Source of the DNA: Paenibacillus mesophilus
GTDB taxonomy: Bacteria > Bacillota > Bacilli > Paenibacillales > NBRC-103111
DNA: 64,000 nt
Assembly: GCF_005938385.1 (NCBI RefSeq)
Contig: NZ_VCRA01000001.1
Location: forward strand, 557,146 to 621,145
Direction: 5' to 3'
Made by a program: the position numbers and the translations under genes. Positions 50,071 through 58,900 of the stretch are shown here, in pieces. How positions within the stretch are numbered: the stretch's first letter is position 1; each line of letters begins with the position of its first letter. The notes under the pieces were generated by a model, which did not search any database, was not told the DNA's origin, and was given only the letters and a program-made list of their open reading frames with translations.

Positions 50071-50795
50071 CGTTCGCCTCCGTCTGCGTTTGACAACCTC
50101 TCCCCGGCTTCCCGAAGCGATTCGAACGTCCCCGCATCCGTCCACCAGCCGGTCAGCAGCCCGTACTGCAGCCCGCCGTTCATCGCGTACACGTTGTTGA
50201 CGTCGGTTATTTCCAATTCCCCCCGCTGTGAAGGGCGGATTTTCCGGATGACGTCGAATACGGCGGAGTCGTACATGTAGACGCCCGTCACGCAATAGTC
50301 GGATTTCGGGGTCGAAGGCTTCTCCTCGATAAAGATGATATGGTCCTGCAGAAATACCGGCACGCCGTACCGGTTCAGATCGTCAACCTCCTTCAGCATG
50401 ACCATCGCCCCTTGCTCCTGCCGCTTGAACCGTTCCGCGAAAGGCTTCAGGTCGTCCTCGAACAAATTGTCGCCGAGCAGGACAACCATCTTCTCGCCGG
50501 CGCCGATAAAGCCTTCGGCCAAGGAGAGACCTTGCGCGATCCCTCCCGCTTCCTCCTGGATCCGGTACGTCAGCCGGACGCCCCACAGTTTGCCGCTGCC
50601 CAAATAATCGAGGAACAGGCCGGCGGACTGCTTGCCGAGCACGATCATAATGTCTTCTATGCCGGCCTGCGCCAGCTTGCGGACCGCATGATGGATCATC
50701 GGGTATTTACCCGTAGGCAGCAAATGCTTGTTGACCACCTTCGTCAAGGGGGCCAGACGCGTCCCGGTGCCTCCCGCCAATATAACGCCCTTCAC
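50067..50795 (-). CDS. rfbA: Glucose-1-phosphate thymidylyltransferase
   Basis: A 242-residue nucleotidyltransferase: LAGGTGTRLAPLTK, VVNKHLLPTGKYPMIHH, VLLGDNLFED, FIEEKPSTPKSDYCVTGVYMYD, and RGELEITDVN. This is the short form without the C-terminal regulatory extension of enteric RmlA (about 290 residues). It makes dTDP-glucose from glucose-1-phosphate and dTTP and so heads the rhamnose branch. It overlaps the downstream flavoprotein gene by 4 nt. ATG start. Confidence 0.9.
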   Translation of the reverse strand: MKGVILAGGTGTRLAPLTKVVNKHLLPTGKYPMIHHAVRKLAQAGIEDIMIVLGKQSAGLFLDYLGSGKLWGVRLTYRIQEEAGGIAQGLSLAEGFIGAGEKMVVLLGDNLFEDDLKPFAERFKRQEQGAMVMLKEVDDLNRYGVPVFLQDHIIFIEEKPSTPKSDYCVTGVYMYDSAVFDVIRKIRPSQRGELEITDVNNVYAMNGGLQYGLLTGWWTDAGTFESLREAGERLSNADGGER

Positions 50796-50825
50796 AAGTC
50801 CTCCATCCCTTCTGCACGTTTCTGG

Positions 50826-51563
50826 TTATATGAACGACTTAGGATCGATCCCCCATTTATCGACAAATTTGTGGTAATTCGTCTCCACAAGCCGGTCCAT
50901 CCGCTCCTGCCCCTGCTTGCGGAAGCTCGCGCTGCCGTGGTGGTGAACGACCGTATCTCCGGCGATCAGAAGACGATACCCGGCGAGCCGGGCTCTGTAG
51001 CAATAATCGTCGTCCTCGTAATGGCCGGGCGAGAACCGTTCGTCCAGCAGACCGATCTGATCCATCAATTCCCGCTTGAACAGGAAGCATAGCCCGACGA
51101 GACGTCTGACTTCCTCCCATTTGCCCGGGTCCGGCACGTTCAACGTTTCCGTTTGCCGGTGGAACTCCTCCATACTGCCGTAGGACAGCTCCATCTGCTG
51201 TCTGCCGCTCGCATAGTTCGTACGCGGACCGACGATTCCGACCTTGGCGTCGCTATACAGGCAGCCGAGCATATTCGCGAGCCAGCCGCGCGACACGACG
51301 ACGTCGTTGTTCAGCAGCAGCAGCTCGCTGCCGCTGGCCGCTTTCAGCCCCAGGTTGCAAGCTTCCGGAAACCCTCTGTTCTGCGGCAAGGAAACGAGTG
51401 TGACCGGCTTCTTCAAGCAATACTCCACCGTTCCGTCCGTCGAGCCGTTATCGACGACTACGATTTCATACGGACTGTCGGTATACGTCTCGATCGCATG
51501 CAAGCATTCGCGAAGCAGGATCAGCTCGTTGTAAGTCGGGATGACGATGCTCGTTACGTTCAT
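50826..51563 (-). CDS. GT2 glycosyltransferase
   Basis: A 245-residue single-domain GT-A enzyme: SIVIPTYNELILLRECL, VVVDNGSTDGT, LLNNDVVVSRGW, CYRARLAGYRLLIAGDTVVHHHGS. Closest in pattern to the GT2 domain at 41580 (both share SYGS-EE-HR and GKWE), but with no leader and no C-terminal repeats, so it may be the unadorned ancestor of that enzyme. It overlaps the upstream GT2 gene by 4 nt. Rhamnosyl transfer is plausible from the rml context. Confidence 0.87.
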   Translation of the reverse strand: MNVTSIVIPTYNELILLRECLHAIETYTDSPYEIVVVDNGSTDGTVEYCLKKPVTLVSLPQNRGFPEACNLGLKAASGSELLLLNNDVVVSRGWLANMLGCLYSDAKVGIVGPRTNYASGRQQMELSYGSMEEFHRQTETLNVPDPGKWEEVRRLVGLCFLFKRELMDQIGLLDERFSPGHYEDDDYCYRARLAGYRLLIAGDTVVHHHGSASFRKQGQERMDRLVETNYHKFVDKWGIDPKSFI

Positions 51564-52693
51564 GACGTAGCCCTCCCGAGCACATTGCGGTTCCGGATAT
51601 GGTCCGCCGACGCAAGCCTGGCCCCGTCGGTCCTCATCAGCAGCTCGAGGGCTTCCAGGTGGTCCCCGATAATCAGATGGGATACCGGATTGTCGCGGCC
51701 GGAGTTTTTATCGCGCACCCTGTTCTTCGAAATGACGTCGACGCTCATCGCGGTCTCGACCCGCAGCCCGCCCCGCACGGCCAGCGCCTGCGCCTTCGGC
51801 GGCACCATCAAGCTGGCGCAGCCGATCGTGTCGATCGCTTTGCGCGACAACGCGTGCGGCACTGCCGTGAGCGAGTTCGCACGCAGGTCCTCTCTCCCGA
51901 GCGAACGGTTGAGCATTTCTTTCACGATCGTGACGGGGTCGCGGCCGGCGAAGACGTCGATATAAGGCGTAATGTCGTTCAACACCACATCGGCTCCCCG
52001 CTCCACGGCGTGGATGTAAGGAACAAGATGTTCGGCAAAGATCGGGAAATCCCCGTCCAGGAAAAGCACGATATCCGAACGGATCAGCTTCGCTCCGATC
52101 GCGCGCCCCACATCGTGGCCGAGCGGACGCATATAGTGCACGACGATGCCGCCGCTCAAGTTTCTTGCGCTCCAAAACGTATGGTCCGCCGAGCCGTTCA
52201 CGACGACGACCGTTTCATCCAGCGGCAGCCGTCCCAGCTGCTCCAAGACGCCGGGTATCGCCTTCTCCTCGTTCATGGCGGTGATGACCGCGCCGATCGT
52301 CTTCCCGGTTTGCACAAGCACCGGGTTGTTCAGCCGAACCCCCGACTCGTGCTGGAAGCCGTCGGCGAATTTCCCGGCGATCTCGTGGTAGGCGCTCCAC
52401 GACAGTCCGGAAGCGTTGTTCGCCGCCCCCCATTCGTTCCAGCACCGATTCATCCGTTTGAGCGGGCCGGCGTTCCCCCCGTCGCCGGGATGAAGCGCCG
52501 CCTCGCGCCCCGCTTCGAACGCCCGCTGCGCCATTCCGGCGTTCGCCGGGGAACGGGGCACGGGTTTGAACGAGGCCGCCCTTCGGCGAGCCGTACGCCT
52601 GCCTCTCACCGAGCCGGCCAAGCGAAAACGCCTCAGTCGTTTCGTGCGCAATCGTCCCGTTTTCCGGTTATGACGTTTTCGTATACGACTCAT
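51560..52693 (-). CDS. GT2-type glycosyltransferase with long polybasic leader
   Basis: 377 residues. Residues 1-48 are strongly basic (KRHNRKTGRLRTKRLRRFRL); residues 53-66 hold a decayed four-residue pattern (AFEAGREAA). The GT2 domain starts near 125 with GAVITAMNEEKAIPGVLEQL, VVVNGSADHT, GHDVGRAIGAKL and FLDGDFPIF (metal DxD). The motif PHALSRKAIDTIG and MVPPKAQA is shared with the next upstream gene. It starts 4 nt after that gene ends. Substrate unknown. Confidence 0.84.
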   Translation of the reverse strand: MSRIRKRHNRKTGRLRTKRLRRFRLAGSVRGRRTARRRAASFKPVPRSPANAGMAQRAFEAGREAALHPGDGGNAGPLKRMNRCWNEWGAANNASGLSWSAYHEIAGKFADGFQHESGVRLNNPVLVQTGKTIGAVITAMNEEKAIPGVLEQLGRLPLDETVVVVNGSADHTFWSARNLSGGIVVHYMRPLGHDVGRAIGAKLIRSDIVLFLDGDFPIFAEHLVPYIHAVERGADVVLNDITPYIDVFAGRDPVTIVKEMLNRSLGREDLRANSLTAVPHALSRKAIDTIGCASLMVPPKAQALAVRGGLRVETAMSVDVISKNRVRDKNSGRDNPVSHLIIGDHLEALELLMRTDGARLASADHIRNRNVLGRATS

Positions 52694-52697
52694 GAAA

Positions 52698-53540
52698 TCA
52701 CCTCACGACCTCCCTGGCCCGGGTCAAGTCGGGCTTATTTCCCCTTTCGTTGGTCGCCCGGATAAACCAATCGATAGCCTCCAAATGATCGCCGACGATC
52801 AAACCTTCGAGCGGATCGTCTCCTTGCTTTCTTCTCCGCCTCGGATTCGTTTTGCCCACTTCGATATAGTGAACGGCCCGGACATCGAGTCCTCTGCATA
52901 TGCCGATCGCTTGGGCTTTCGGCGGGATCGCGAGTTGCTCCCACCCGATCGCCTCCAGCGCCTTGCGGCTTATCGCATGCGGAATGGTCGTCATCGACGC
53001 CCCCTTTAATTCCGGACGGGACAGAGCGATATTCAAAGCGTGCTTGGCGAGTACGACGCCATGGACGTTCATTTTGTCGGTCGGTCCCAAATAGCTGTTC
53101 AGCGCGATGTCGACCCCGTTCTCCACCGCTTTCACAAGCGGCATCAAATCTTTGGCGGGAATGACGATATCGCCGTCCGTAAACAGGATGATTCTCCCCT
53201 TCGCCTCCCTCGCTCCGATGCTGCGTCCGACGTCATGGCCGAGCGGCTCGGGGTAGTGCAGCACTTTCGCGCCGAGCGACTCGGCCGTCTGCGCGGTGCC
53301 GTCCGTCGAGCCGTTTGCGACGACGATGACTTCCGTATCCCGGTGAAGGGCGAACGCTTGCCGGATGATGCGGGCGATCGTCTTCCGTTCGTTGACGACC
53401 GGGATGACGACGGAAACGACAGGCGTCGCGGACGGAGGAGCTTTCGGGAGGACGGCGGATGGAGAAGCTTTCCGGGCCGCTCCGACGCGCGTCCTTCGCC
53501 GCGGAGGCGCCCTTCTTTTTCCCGAGCGAGACTTCAACAT
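52698..53540 (-). CDS. GT2-type glycosyltransferase with basic leader
   Basis: 280 residues from the second of two adjacent ATG codons, which is six bases from GGAGG; the first ATG (53543) is only three bases away from it. The leader SRSGKRRAPPRRRTRVG is basic but short. The GT2 domain follows: VSVVIPVVNERKTIARII, VVANGSTDGT, GHDVGRSIGAREAKG and LFTDGDIVIP; then PHAISRKALEAIG. Paralogue of the next gene in the operon. First gene of the 13-gene minus operon ending at 41200. Confidence 0.85.
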   Translation of the reverse strand: MLKSRSGKRRAPPRRRTRVGAARKASPSAVLPKAPPSATPVVSVVIPVVNERKTIARIIRQAFALHRDTEVIVVANGSTDGTAQTAESLGAKVLHYPEPLGHDVGRSIGAREAKGRIILFTDGDIVIPAKDLMPLVKAVENGVDIALNSYLGPTDKMNVHGVVLAKHALNIALSRPELKGASMTTIPHAISRKALEAIGWEQLAIPPKAQAIGICRGLDVRAVHYIEVGKTNPRRRRKQGDDPLEGLIVGDHLEAIDWFIRATNERGNKPDLTRAREVVR

Positions 53541-53543
53541 CAT

Positions 53544-53984
53544 TCACCTCCGGTTTCGCTTGAAGCGGGATGCAACTTGCGGGAAGCTTCCGCCTTCGTC
53601 CCCTTCCGCGCAAGCCGCCGGAATAGGTATTCGTTGGAAGCTATCTTACGAGTCATTTTATGAAAATCCGCATTCGACGGAAGGGCATCTGTCGATTGTC
53701 CGAGAAAAAGGGCTCCGCGCTTCCCCAAAAAGAGAGTCGGCGCGAACCGCAACGCGGCAGCTTGCAAGATCGTCGGACAGCTGTGGCTCCACATGCACTT
53801 GCCGAAGCGATACGGCCGGCCAACTAGTCGAATGTGTTGATAGCCTGCTTCTTTCCTTAAAGATGGATACGGGCTTTTTGTCGTGGAATAGCATTACCGA
53901 AAGCGCAACCAATACTTGCTTTATTTTCCATTACCAGACTGATAAGATGGTCTTAATAATCTCGATTATGGGGGTGATAAACCT
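53544..53984. other. Divergent intergenic region
   Basis: No gene is supported on either strand. On the minus strand CATAAAATG (53654-53662), about 115 nt upstream of the big glycan operon, resembles a sigma-K -10 box but lacks a -35 partner at 16-17 nt. On the plus side AT-rich sequence at 53900-53970 precedes the HTH gene and probably holds its promoter; I cannot define the boxes with confidence. Confidence 0.4.
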
Positions 53985-54632
53985 ATGGAAATGAAACAGT
54001 TCGGCGCTTCCTTATCCAAGCTTCGCAAACAGCATGGCTTTAGCCAATCCCGGTTAGCCGACTTGCTGAATGTGACGCGTCAGGCGGTTTCCAGATGGGA
54101 AACCGGAGAATCTTTCCCGGATATAACGCAGCTTCCGCTACTTGCAAAATGTTTTCAAGTAACTGTAGATCAACTGTTGGTGGGTCAAAATATCCTGAAG
54201 GAAGGTGATTCCGGCAGGAATTCGCTGCCACAAGACGATAGGTTGAAACAGCCGATCAGCACGGATGCTTCAACAACGCCAAGCTGTTTGTTTGCGCCGT
54301 TCGAGGCTTTCGGCATCGATATCGGTCCTCTCGTGAAGCTTGCCGATTACATGCAGACCGCGCAGCTGCAAAACCGGGATTGGATGGATACCCCGCCGCT
54401 TCTGCTGGATAAAATCGCGCTTGAGCGGATCGCTCCTTTTCTGGATCACGATTCGATGGACACCATTTTTGCCAAAATTATCGACGGCGAGCTGGACCGC
54501 GAGTTGCTGGCTCCGATGCTCCCTTATATGGATGGGGGCTATCATACGCTAATTTGTGCGGCCGTGCTGGAAGGTCAGCTCGATGCCGACATCATGACCG
54601 TTTTATATGACATGAACAATAAGGTGGACTAA
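53985..54632 (+). CDS. Xre-family HTH transcriptional regulator
   Basis: 215 residues. Residues 5-60 are a clear helix-turn-helix of the Cro/CI type: [30 protein letters not shown], with recognition helix [10 protein letters not shown]. Residues 80-215 form a helical domain of unknown ligand with repeated [19 protein letters not shown] segments. ATG start behind GGGGGTGAT. It is divergent from the large glycan operon, so it could regulate that operon, but its downstream neighbour is a phosphoesterase. Targets unknown. Confidence 0.85.
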   Translation: MEMKQFGASLSKLRKQHGFSQSRLADLLNVTRQAVSRWETGESFPDITQLPLLAKCFQVTVDQLLVGQNILKEGDSGRNSLPQDDRLKQPISTDASTTPSCLFAPFEAFGIDIGPLVKLADYMQTAQLQNRDWMDTPPLLLDKIALERIAPFLDHDSMDTIFAKIIDGELDRELLAPMLPYMDGGYHTLICAAVLEGQLDADIMTVLYDMNNKVD

Positions 54633-54700
54633 GTTATCGGCCAACGGAACCGGCTCAGGCAGCGCTTGCTTAAACCGTTTTTCATAGGAGGAGATGCATA

Positions 54701-55576
54701 TTGAAGATCGCATTTGTCGGAGATTTGCACGGTAGAGTGCTCCACAGTCTGGCTATTATGTCCAAATGGCAAATTCAGCATAAACAAAAGCTCGACTGGA
54801 TTATTCAAGTCGGAGATTTCGGCGCCTACCCGCATCCGAATGACCAATTGAAACAAAAAAGGCGCATCGATCTGGACCCGTCCCAATTTGATTTCAGCCG
54901 GTATTTGCGTGCCGAAGGCAAGCTGGCGGATCAGCTTCAATATATCCGCACCCATTTCGCAAGACCGGTATATTTCATTCGCGGCAATCACGAGGATTTC
55001 GAATGGCTTGCGGAGATCAGCTCGAGATCAAGCCATCCTACGGAGAGCATCGATCCGTTCGGCTTGTTCGCTTATGTGAAAGACGGCACGGTGATCAAAA
55101 CCGACGGTCCGACCATAGCGTTTCTCGGCGGAGTCGATAACAAAATAGCCGACAGCCGCTCGATCGATGAAGAGGCTTATCGGAAGCTGACGAGCTATCC
55201 GCGCGGGGAAATCAATATTTTGGTGACGCACGACGCTCCCTATGGAGCGATAATCAATGAGGATGGCGAGCTCCGAGGGTCGCAGATGCTGCTTGAGCTA
55301 ATCGAGACCATCCAGCCGAAATATATGATTGGCGGGCATTTCCACCATATGAACGGCCCCAAAACGTTCGGCGCTACAACCTACCTGGGACTCAATCTTA
55401 TTATTTATCATAAAGCTGACGAAACGGGGACCGTGAAGCCGGGAAGCTTCGCCTTGCTGGATACCGACAACGGGGAGCTAAGCTTTATAACCGACGAATG
55501 GTTGTCGACCTTCCACAAGGGAATGGATTTCGTCCAATATTGCGAGGAGTTGCAAAATACTGGCACGGGATGCTGA
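54701..55576 (+). CDS. Calcineurin-like metallophosphoesterase
   Basis: 291 residues. The metal-site motifs are in order: FVGDLHG, QVGDFGAYP, FIRGNHED, VTHDAPYG and IGGHFHH, so the active site is complete. TTG start eight bases after AGGAGGAG. It is cytosolic, with no signal peptide. The closest general role is hydrolysis of a phosphodiester or phosphomonoester; substrate not inferable. It lies 68 nt after the HTH gene and may be in its operon. Confidence 0.87.
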   Translation: MKIAFVGDLHGRVLHSLAIMSKWQIQHKQKLDWIIQVGDFGAYPHPNDQLKQKRRIDLDPSQFDFSRYLRAEGKLADQLQYIRTHFARPVYFIRGNHEDFEWLAEISSRSSHPTESIDPFGLFAYVKDGTVIKTDGPTIAFLGGVDNKIADSRSIDEEAYRKLTSYPRGEINILVTHDAPYGAIINEDGELRGSQMLLELIETIQPKYMIGGHFHHMNGPKTFGATTYLGLNLIIYHKADETGTVKPGSFALLDTDNGELSFITDEWLSTFHKGMDFVQYCEELQNTGTGC

Positions 55577-55620
55577 TGCTTCCTGTGTCGGTTTTTCGTT
55601 GTGCTTGCACGGATGGACGA

Positions 55621-55869
55621 TCAGCCTTTGCCCGCGCCGCCGATTCGGAACGGTTCTGCGGTCATGACCGCATCTATCAAGCCGTAATCCACCGCTTCCA
55701 CAGCGGACATGAAGCAATCGCGATCGGTATCCCGCTCGATCGTTTCGATTGGCTGGCCGTTTTGCCTAGCCAGAAGCCTATTGAGCCGCTCCCGCAATTT
55801 CAAAATGCGGATGGCGCAGATCGCAATATCCGCCGCTTGTCCGCGGGCGCCGCCCAGCGCCTGATGAAG
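55621..55869 (-). pseudogene. clpP: clpP 3'-terminal remnant
   Basis: In frame, the minus strand reads [16 protein letters not shown], then [36 protein letters not shown], which is the last third of ClpP. The catalytic His (in the HQ motif) and Asp (in ERDTDRD) remain, but the Ser-containing N-terminal two thirds are missing and a TAG stop lies two codons upstream of the homology. No ribosome-binding site or start is present. It is therefore a broken duplicate of the housekeeping protease gene, left by a deletion or insertion. Confidence 0.8.
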
Positions 55870-55881
55870 CTAGTGTCCGGA

Positions 55882-55918
55882 CACAAAAGAACCCCCGGAT
55901 CCTATTGATCCGGGGGTT
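55882..55918 (-). terminator. Terminator of the giant repeat-protein gene
   Basis: AACCCCCGGATC and GATCCGGGGGTT form a perfect 12-bp stem with a 5-nt loop. On the minus strand it is followed by CTTTTGTG. It lies 20 nt after the stop codon of the giant gene. Confidence 0.85.
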
Positions 55919-55937
55919 TGCGGTTATACGCTATGCG

Positions 55938-58900
55938 CTACGCTTTCGCGCCGATGGCGATCCAATTGACCGTGCCGGACGGCTCCGGCGTAAACTTCGT
56001 GCGCACGATTTCGATGACGGCGCTCCGTTCGTTTTGGGCTCTCAGCACCGGGTAGCACGCCGTATGGTTCGTCATCGCGACAAGGACGTAGCCCGGATTC
56101 GCGAAAGGCTCCTCGAACGTGATCTCGATGCCGACCGTCTCCGCGTGTACGGCGAACTGGAACGCGACCGACCCGAACTGCTGCAGTACGGCCGGCGCCG
56201 CTGCGGTCGCCTGCACCGGAACGAAGCCCAGCTTGCCGGATGTGATCGAGCCGTCGGCCACATGCTCGCCGCGAACCGCTTCGGGCGCCAGCTTGGCGGC
56301 GGTGACCGCTTCATCGGCCAGCTTCGGCCCGGTTACCGCTCCATCCGCCAACTCCCCGCCGGAAGCCGGCGCGCTGCCGGACGATGGAACCGGGGCGCCT
56401 CCGTCAATCGGAAGCACGAAGCCTTTCAGATGATGCGGCTGGATCGATCCCGGTTCGATATGGTGGCCTTGGATCGTACCGGGGCGGATATGGATGCCTT
56501 CTACGCTGTCCGAGGCAAGGATCGCCCCCGTTACCGATCTGGAAGCCATTTTCTCCGATGTAACCGATCTGCCCGCCAGCTTCTCGCTCGTGACGCTTTC
56601 GTCGGTCAGCTGCTTTGTCGTGACGCTGCCCGCCGCAAGCTGCTCCGACGTAACGGTCCCGGTCTGCAGCTTGTTTCCGGAGATGCTGTCGTCCGGCAAG
56701 CGGTCGGCGATCCAATCGATGCTGCTCAAGTGCTCTTCCCCGATCGCGCCAATTCCGATGTGGCAGCCTTGGATCGTTTCCGGGCTTATATGGGCTCCCT
56801 CTATCGTCTCTGCGGCAATCGCCGGCCCCGTTACGGCTCCTGCAGCCAGCTTATCGGCGGTTACGGATTCGCTTGCCAGCTTATCGACCGTGACGCTACC
56901 GGCCGTCAGCTGCTCTGTCGTGACGCTGTCCGCCGCGAGCTGCTCCGTCGTTACGGTTCCGGTCTGCAGCTTACTTCCGGAGATGCTGTCGTCCGGCAGA
57001 CGATGGGCGATCCAATCGATACCGCTCAAGTGCTCTTCTCCGATCGCGCCTCTGCCGACGTGGTGGCCTTGGATCGTTTCCGCGCCGATGTGGTACCCTT
57101 GGATGCTCTCGGCTGCGACGGCCGTTCCCGTTACGGCTCCGTTCGCCAGCTTCTCCGCGGTTACGGACTCGTTCGCCAGCTTATCGACCGTGACGCTGCC
57201 TGCCGTCAGCTGCTCTGCCGTAACACTTCCCGCAGCGAGCTGCTCCGACGTAACGGTTCCGGTCTGCAGCTTGCTTCCGGAGATGCTGTCGTCCGGCAGG
57301 CGGTCGGCGATCCAATCGACGCTGCTCAAATGCTCTTCTCCGATCGCGCCATGACCGATGTGGCAGCCTTGGATCGTTTCCGCACCGATATGGTACCCTT
57401 GGATGCTCTCGGCCGCGACGGCTGTTCCCGTTACGGCTCCGTTCGCCAGCTTCTCCGCGGTTACGGACTCGTTCGCGAGCTTCTCGTTCGTGACGCTTCC
57501 GCTCGTCAACTGCTCCGCTGTGACGCTGCCCGCAGCGAGCTGCTCCGATGTTACGGTCCCGGTCTGCAGCTTGCTTCCGGAGATACTATCATCGGTCAAA
57601 CGATCGGCGATCCAATCGACGCTGCTCAAATGCTCTTCTCCGATTACGCCGGCTCCGATATGGTAGCCTTGAATCGTTTCCCGGCCTATATGGGCTCCTT
57701 CGATCGTCTCAGCGGCAATCGCCAGCCCTGTTACGGCTCCTGCAGCCAGCTTATCGGCGGTTACGGATTCGCTTGCCAGCTTCTCGCCCGTGACGCTTCC
57801 GGCCGTCAGCTGCTCTGCCGTGACGCTGCCCTCGGCGAGCTGCTCCGACGTTACGGTCCCGGTCTGCAGCTTGCTTCCGGAGATACTGTCATCGGGCAAA
57901 CGATCGGCGATCCAATCGACGCTGCTCAAATGCTCTTCTCCGATCGCGCCGGCTCCGATGTGGTAGCCTTCGATCGTTTCCGGGCCTATATGGATTCCCT
58001 CCACGCTCTCCGGGGCGATCGCCCGCCTCGTTACGGCACCTTCGGCCAGCTTCACGGCGGTTACGGACTCGTTCGCCAGCTTGACACCCGTGACCGACGC
58101 GTCCGCCAGCTTCTCCGACGTAACGCCGCCGGCTGCAAGCTGCTCCGACGTTACCGTCCCGGTCTGCAGCTTGCTTCCGGAGATACTGTCATCGGGCAAA
58201 CGATCGGCGATCCAGTCGATGTCGCTCAAGTGCTCTTCTCCGATCGCGCCGGCTCCGATGTGGTAGCCTTCGATCGTTTCCGGGCCTATATGAACTCCCT
58301 GTACGCTCTCCGCGGCGATCGCCCGGCCCGTTACGGCGCCGCCCGCAAGCTTATCGCCCGTTACGGACTCGCTTGCCAGCTTATCTCCCGTGACCGACGC
58401 GTCCGCCAGCTTCTCCGCCGTAACGCTGCCGTCGGCCAGCTTATCGGACGTGACCGCGCGAGCCGCGAGCTTCTCGTTCAAGACGCTGCCGGAAGACAGT
58501 TGGTCCGCCGTGACGCTTTCGTGCGACAGCTGCGAAGTCGTAACCGAGCCTCCTTGCAGCTTGGAGCCGGCAATACTGCCGTCGGCCAGCCGGTACGCGA
58601 TCCATTCCACGTCATTCAGGTGCTCTTCCCCGATCGCGCCCTTTCCGATATGGAAGCCTTGAATCGTTTCCGGGCGAATATGGCGGCTCTCCAAGCTGTC
58701 CGCAGCGACCGCGGCCCCCGTTACGGCGCCGTTCGCCAGCTTCTCCGCGGTTACGGCCCCATCGGCCAGCTTCCCCGACGTGATGCCGCCGGCGAGCTTC
58801 TCCGGCGTCACCGCGCCGGCCGCGAGCTTAGCGCCCGTTACCGCTTCGTCCTGCAGCATTCCCGTCGATACGGCCCGCTCTTGGATGTGCTTCTCCGCAA

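Noticed and set aside
53654..53662. Sigma-K promoter for the 13-gene operon (CATAAAATG)
   Set aside because: No AC-containing -35 box occurs 16-17 nt upstream, so the -10-like match alone is not enough.
56701..58500. CRISPR-like or non-coding satellite repeats
   Set aside because: The 300-bp units are multiples of three and encode a continuous, conserved decapeptide pattern.
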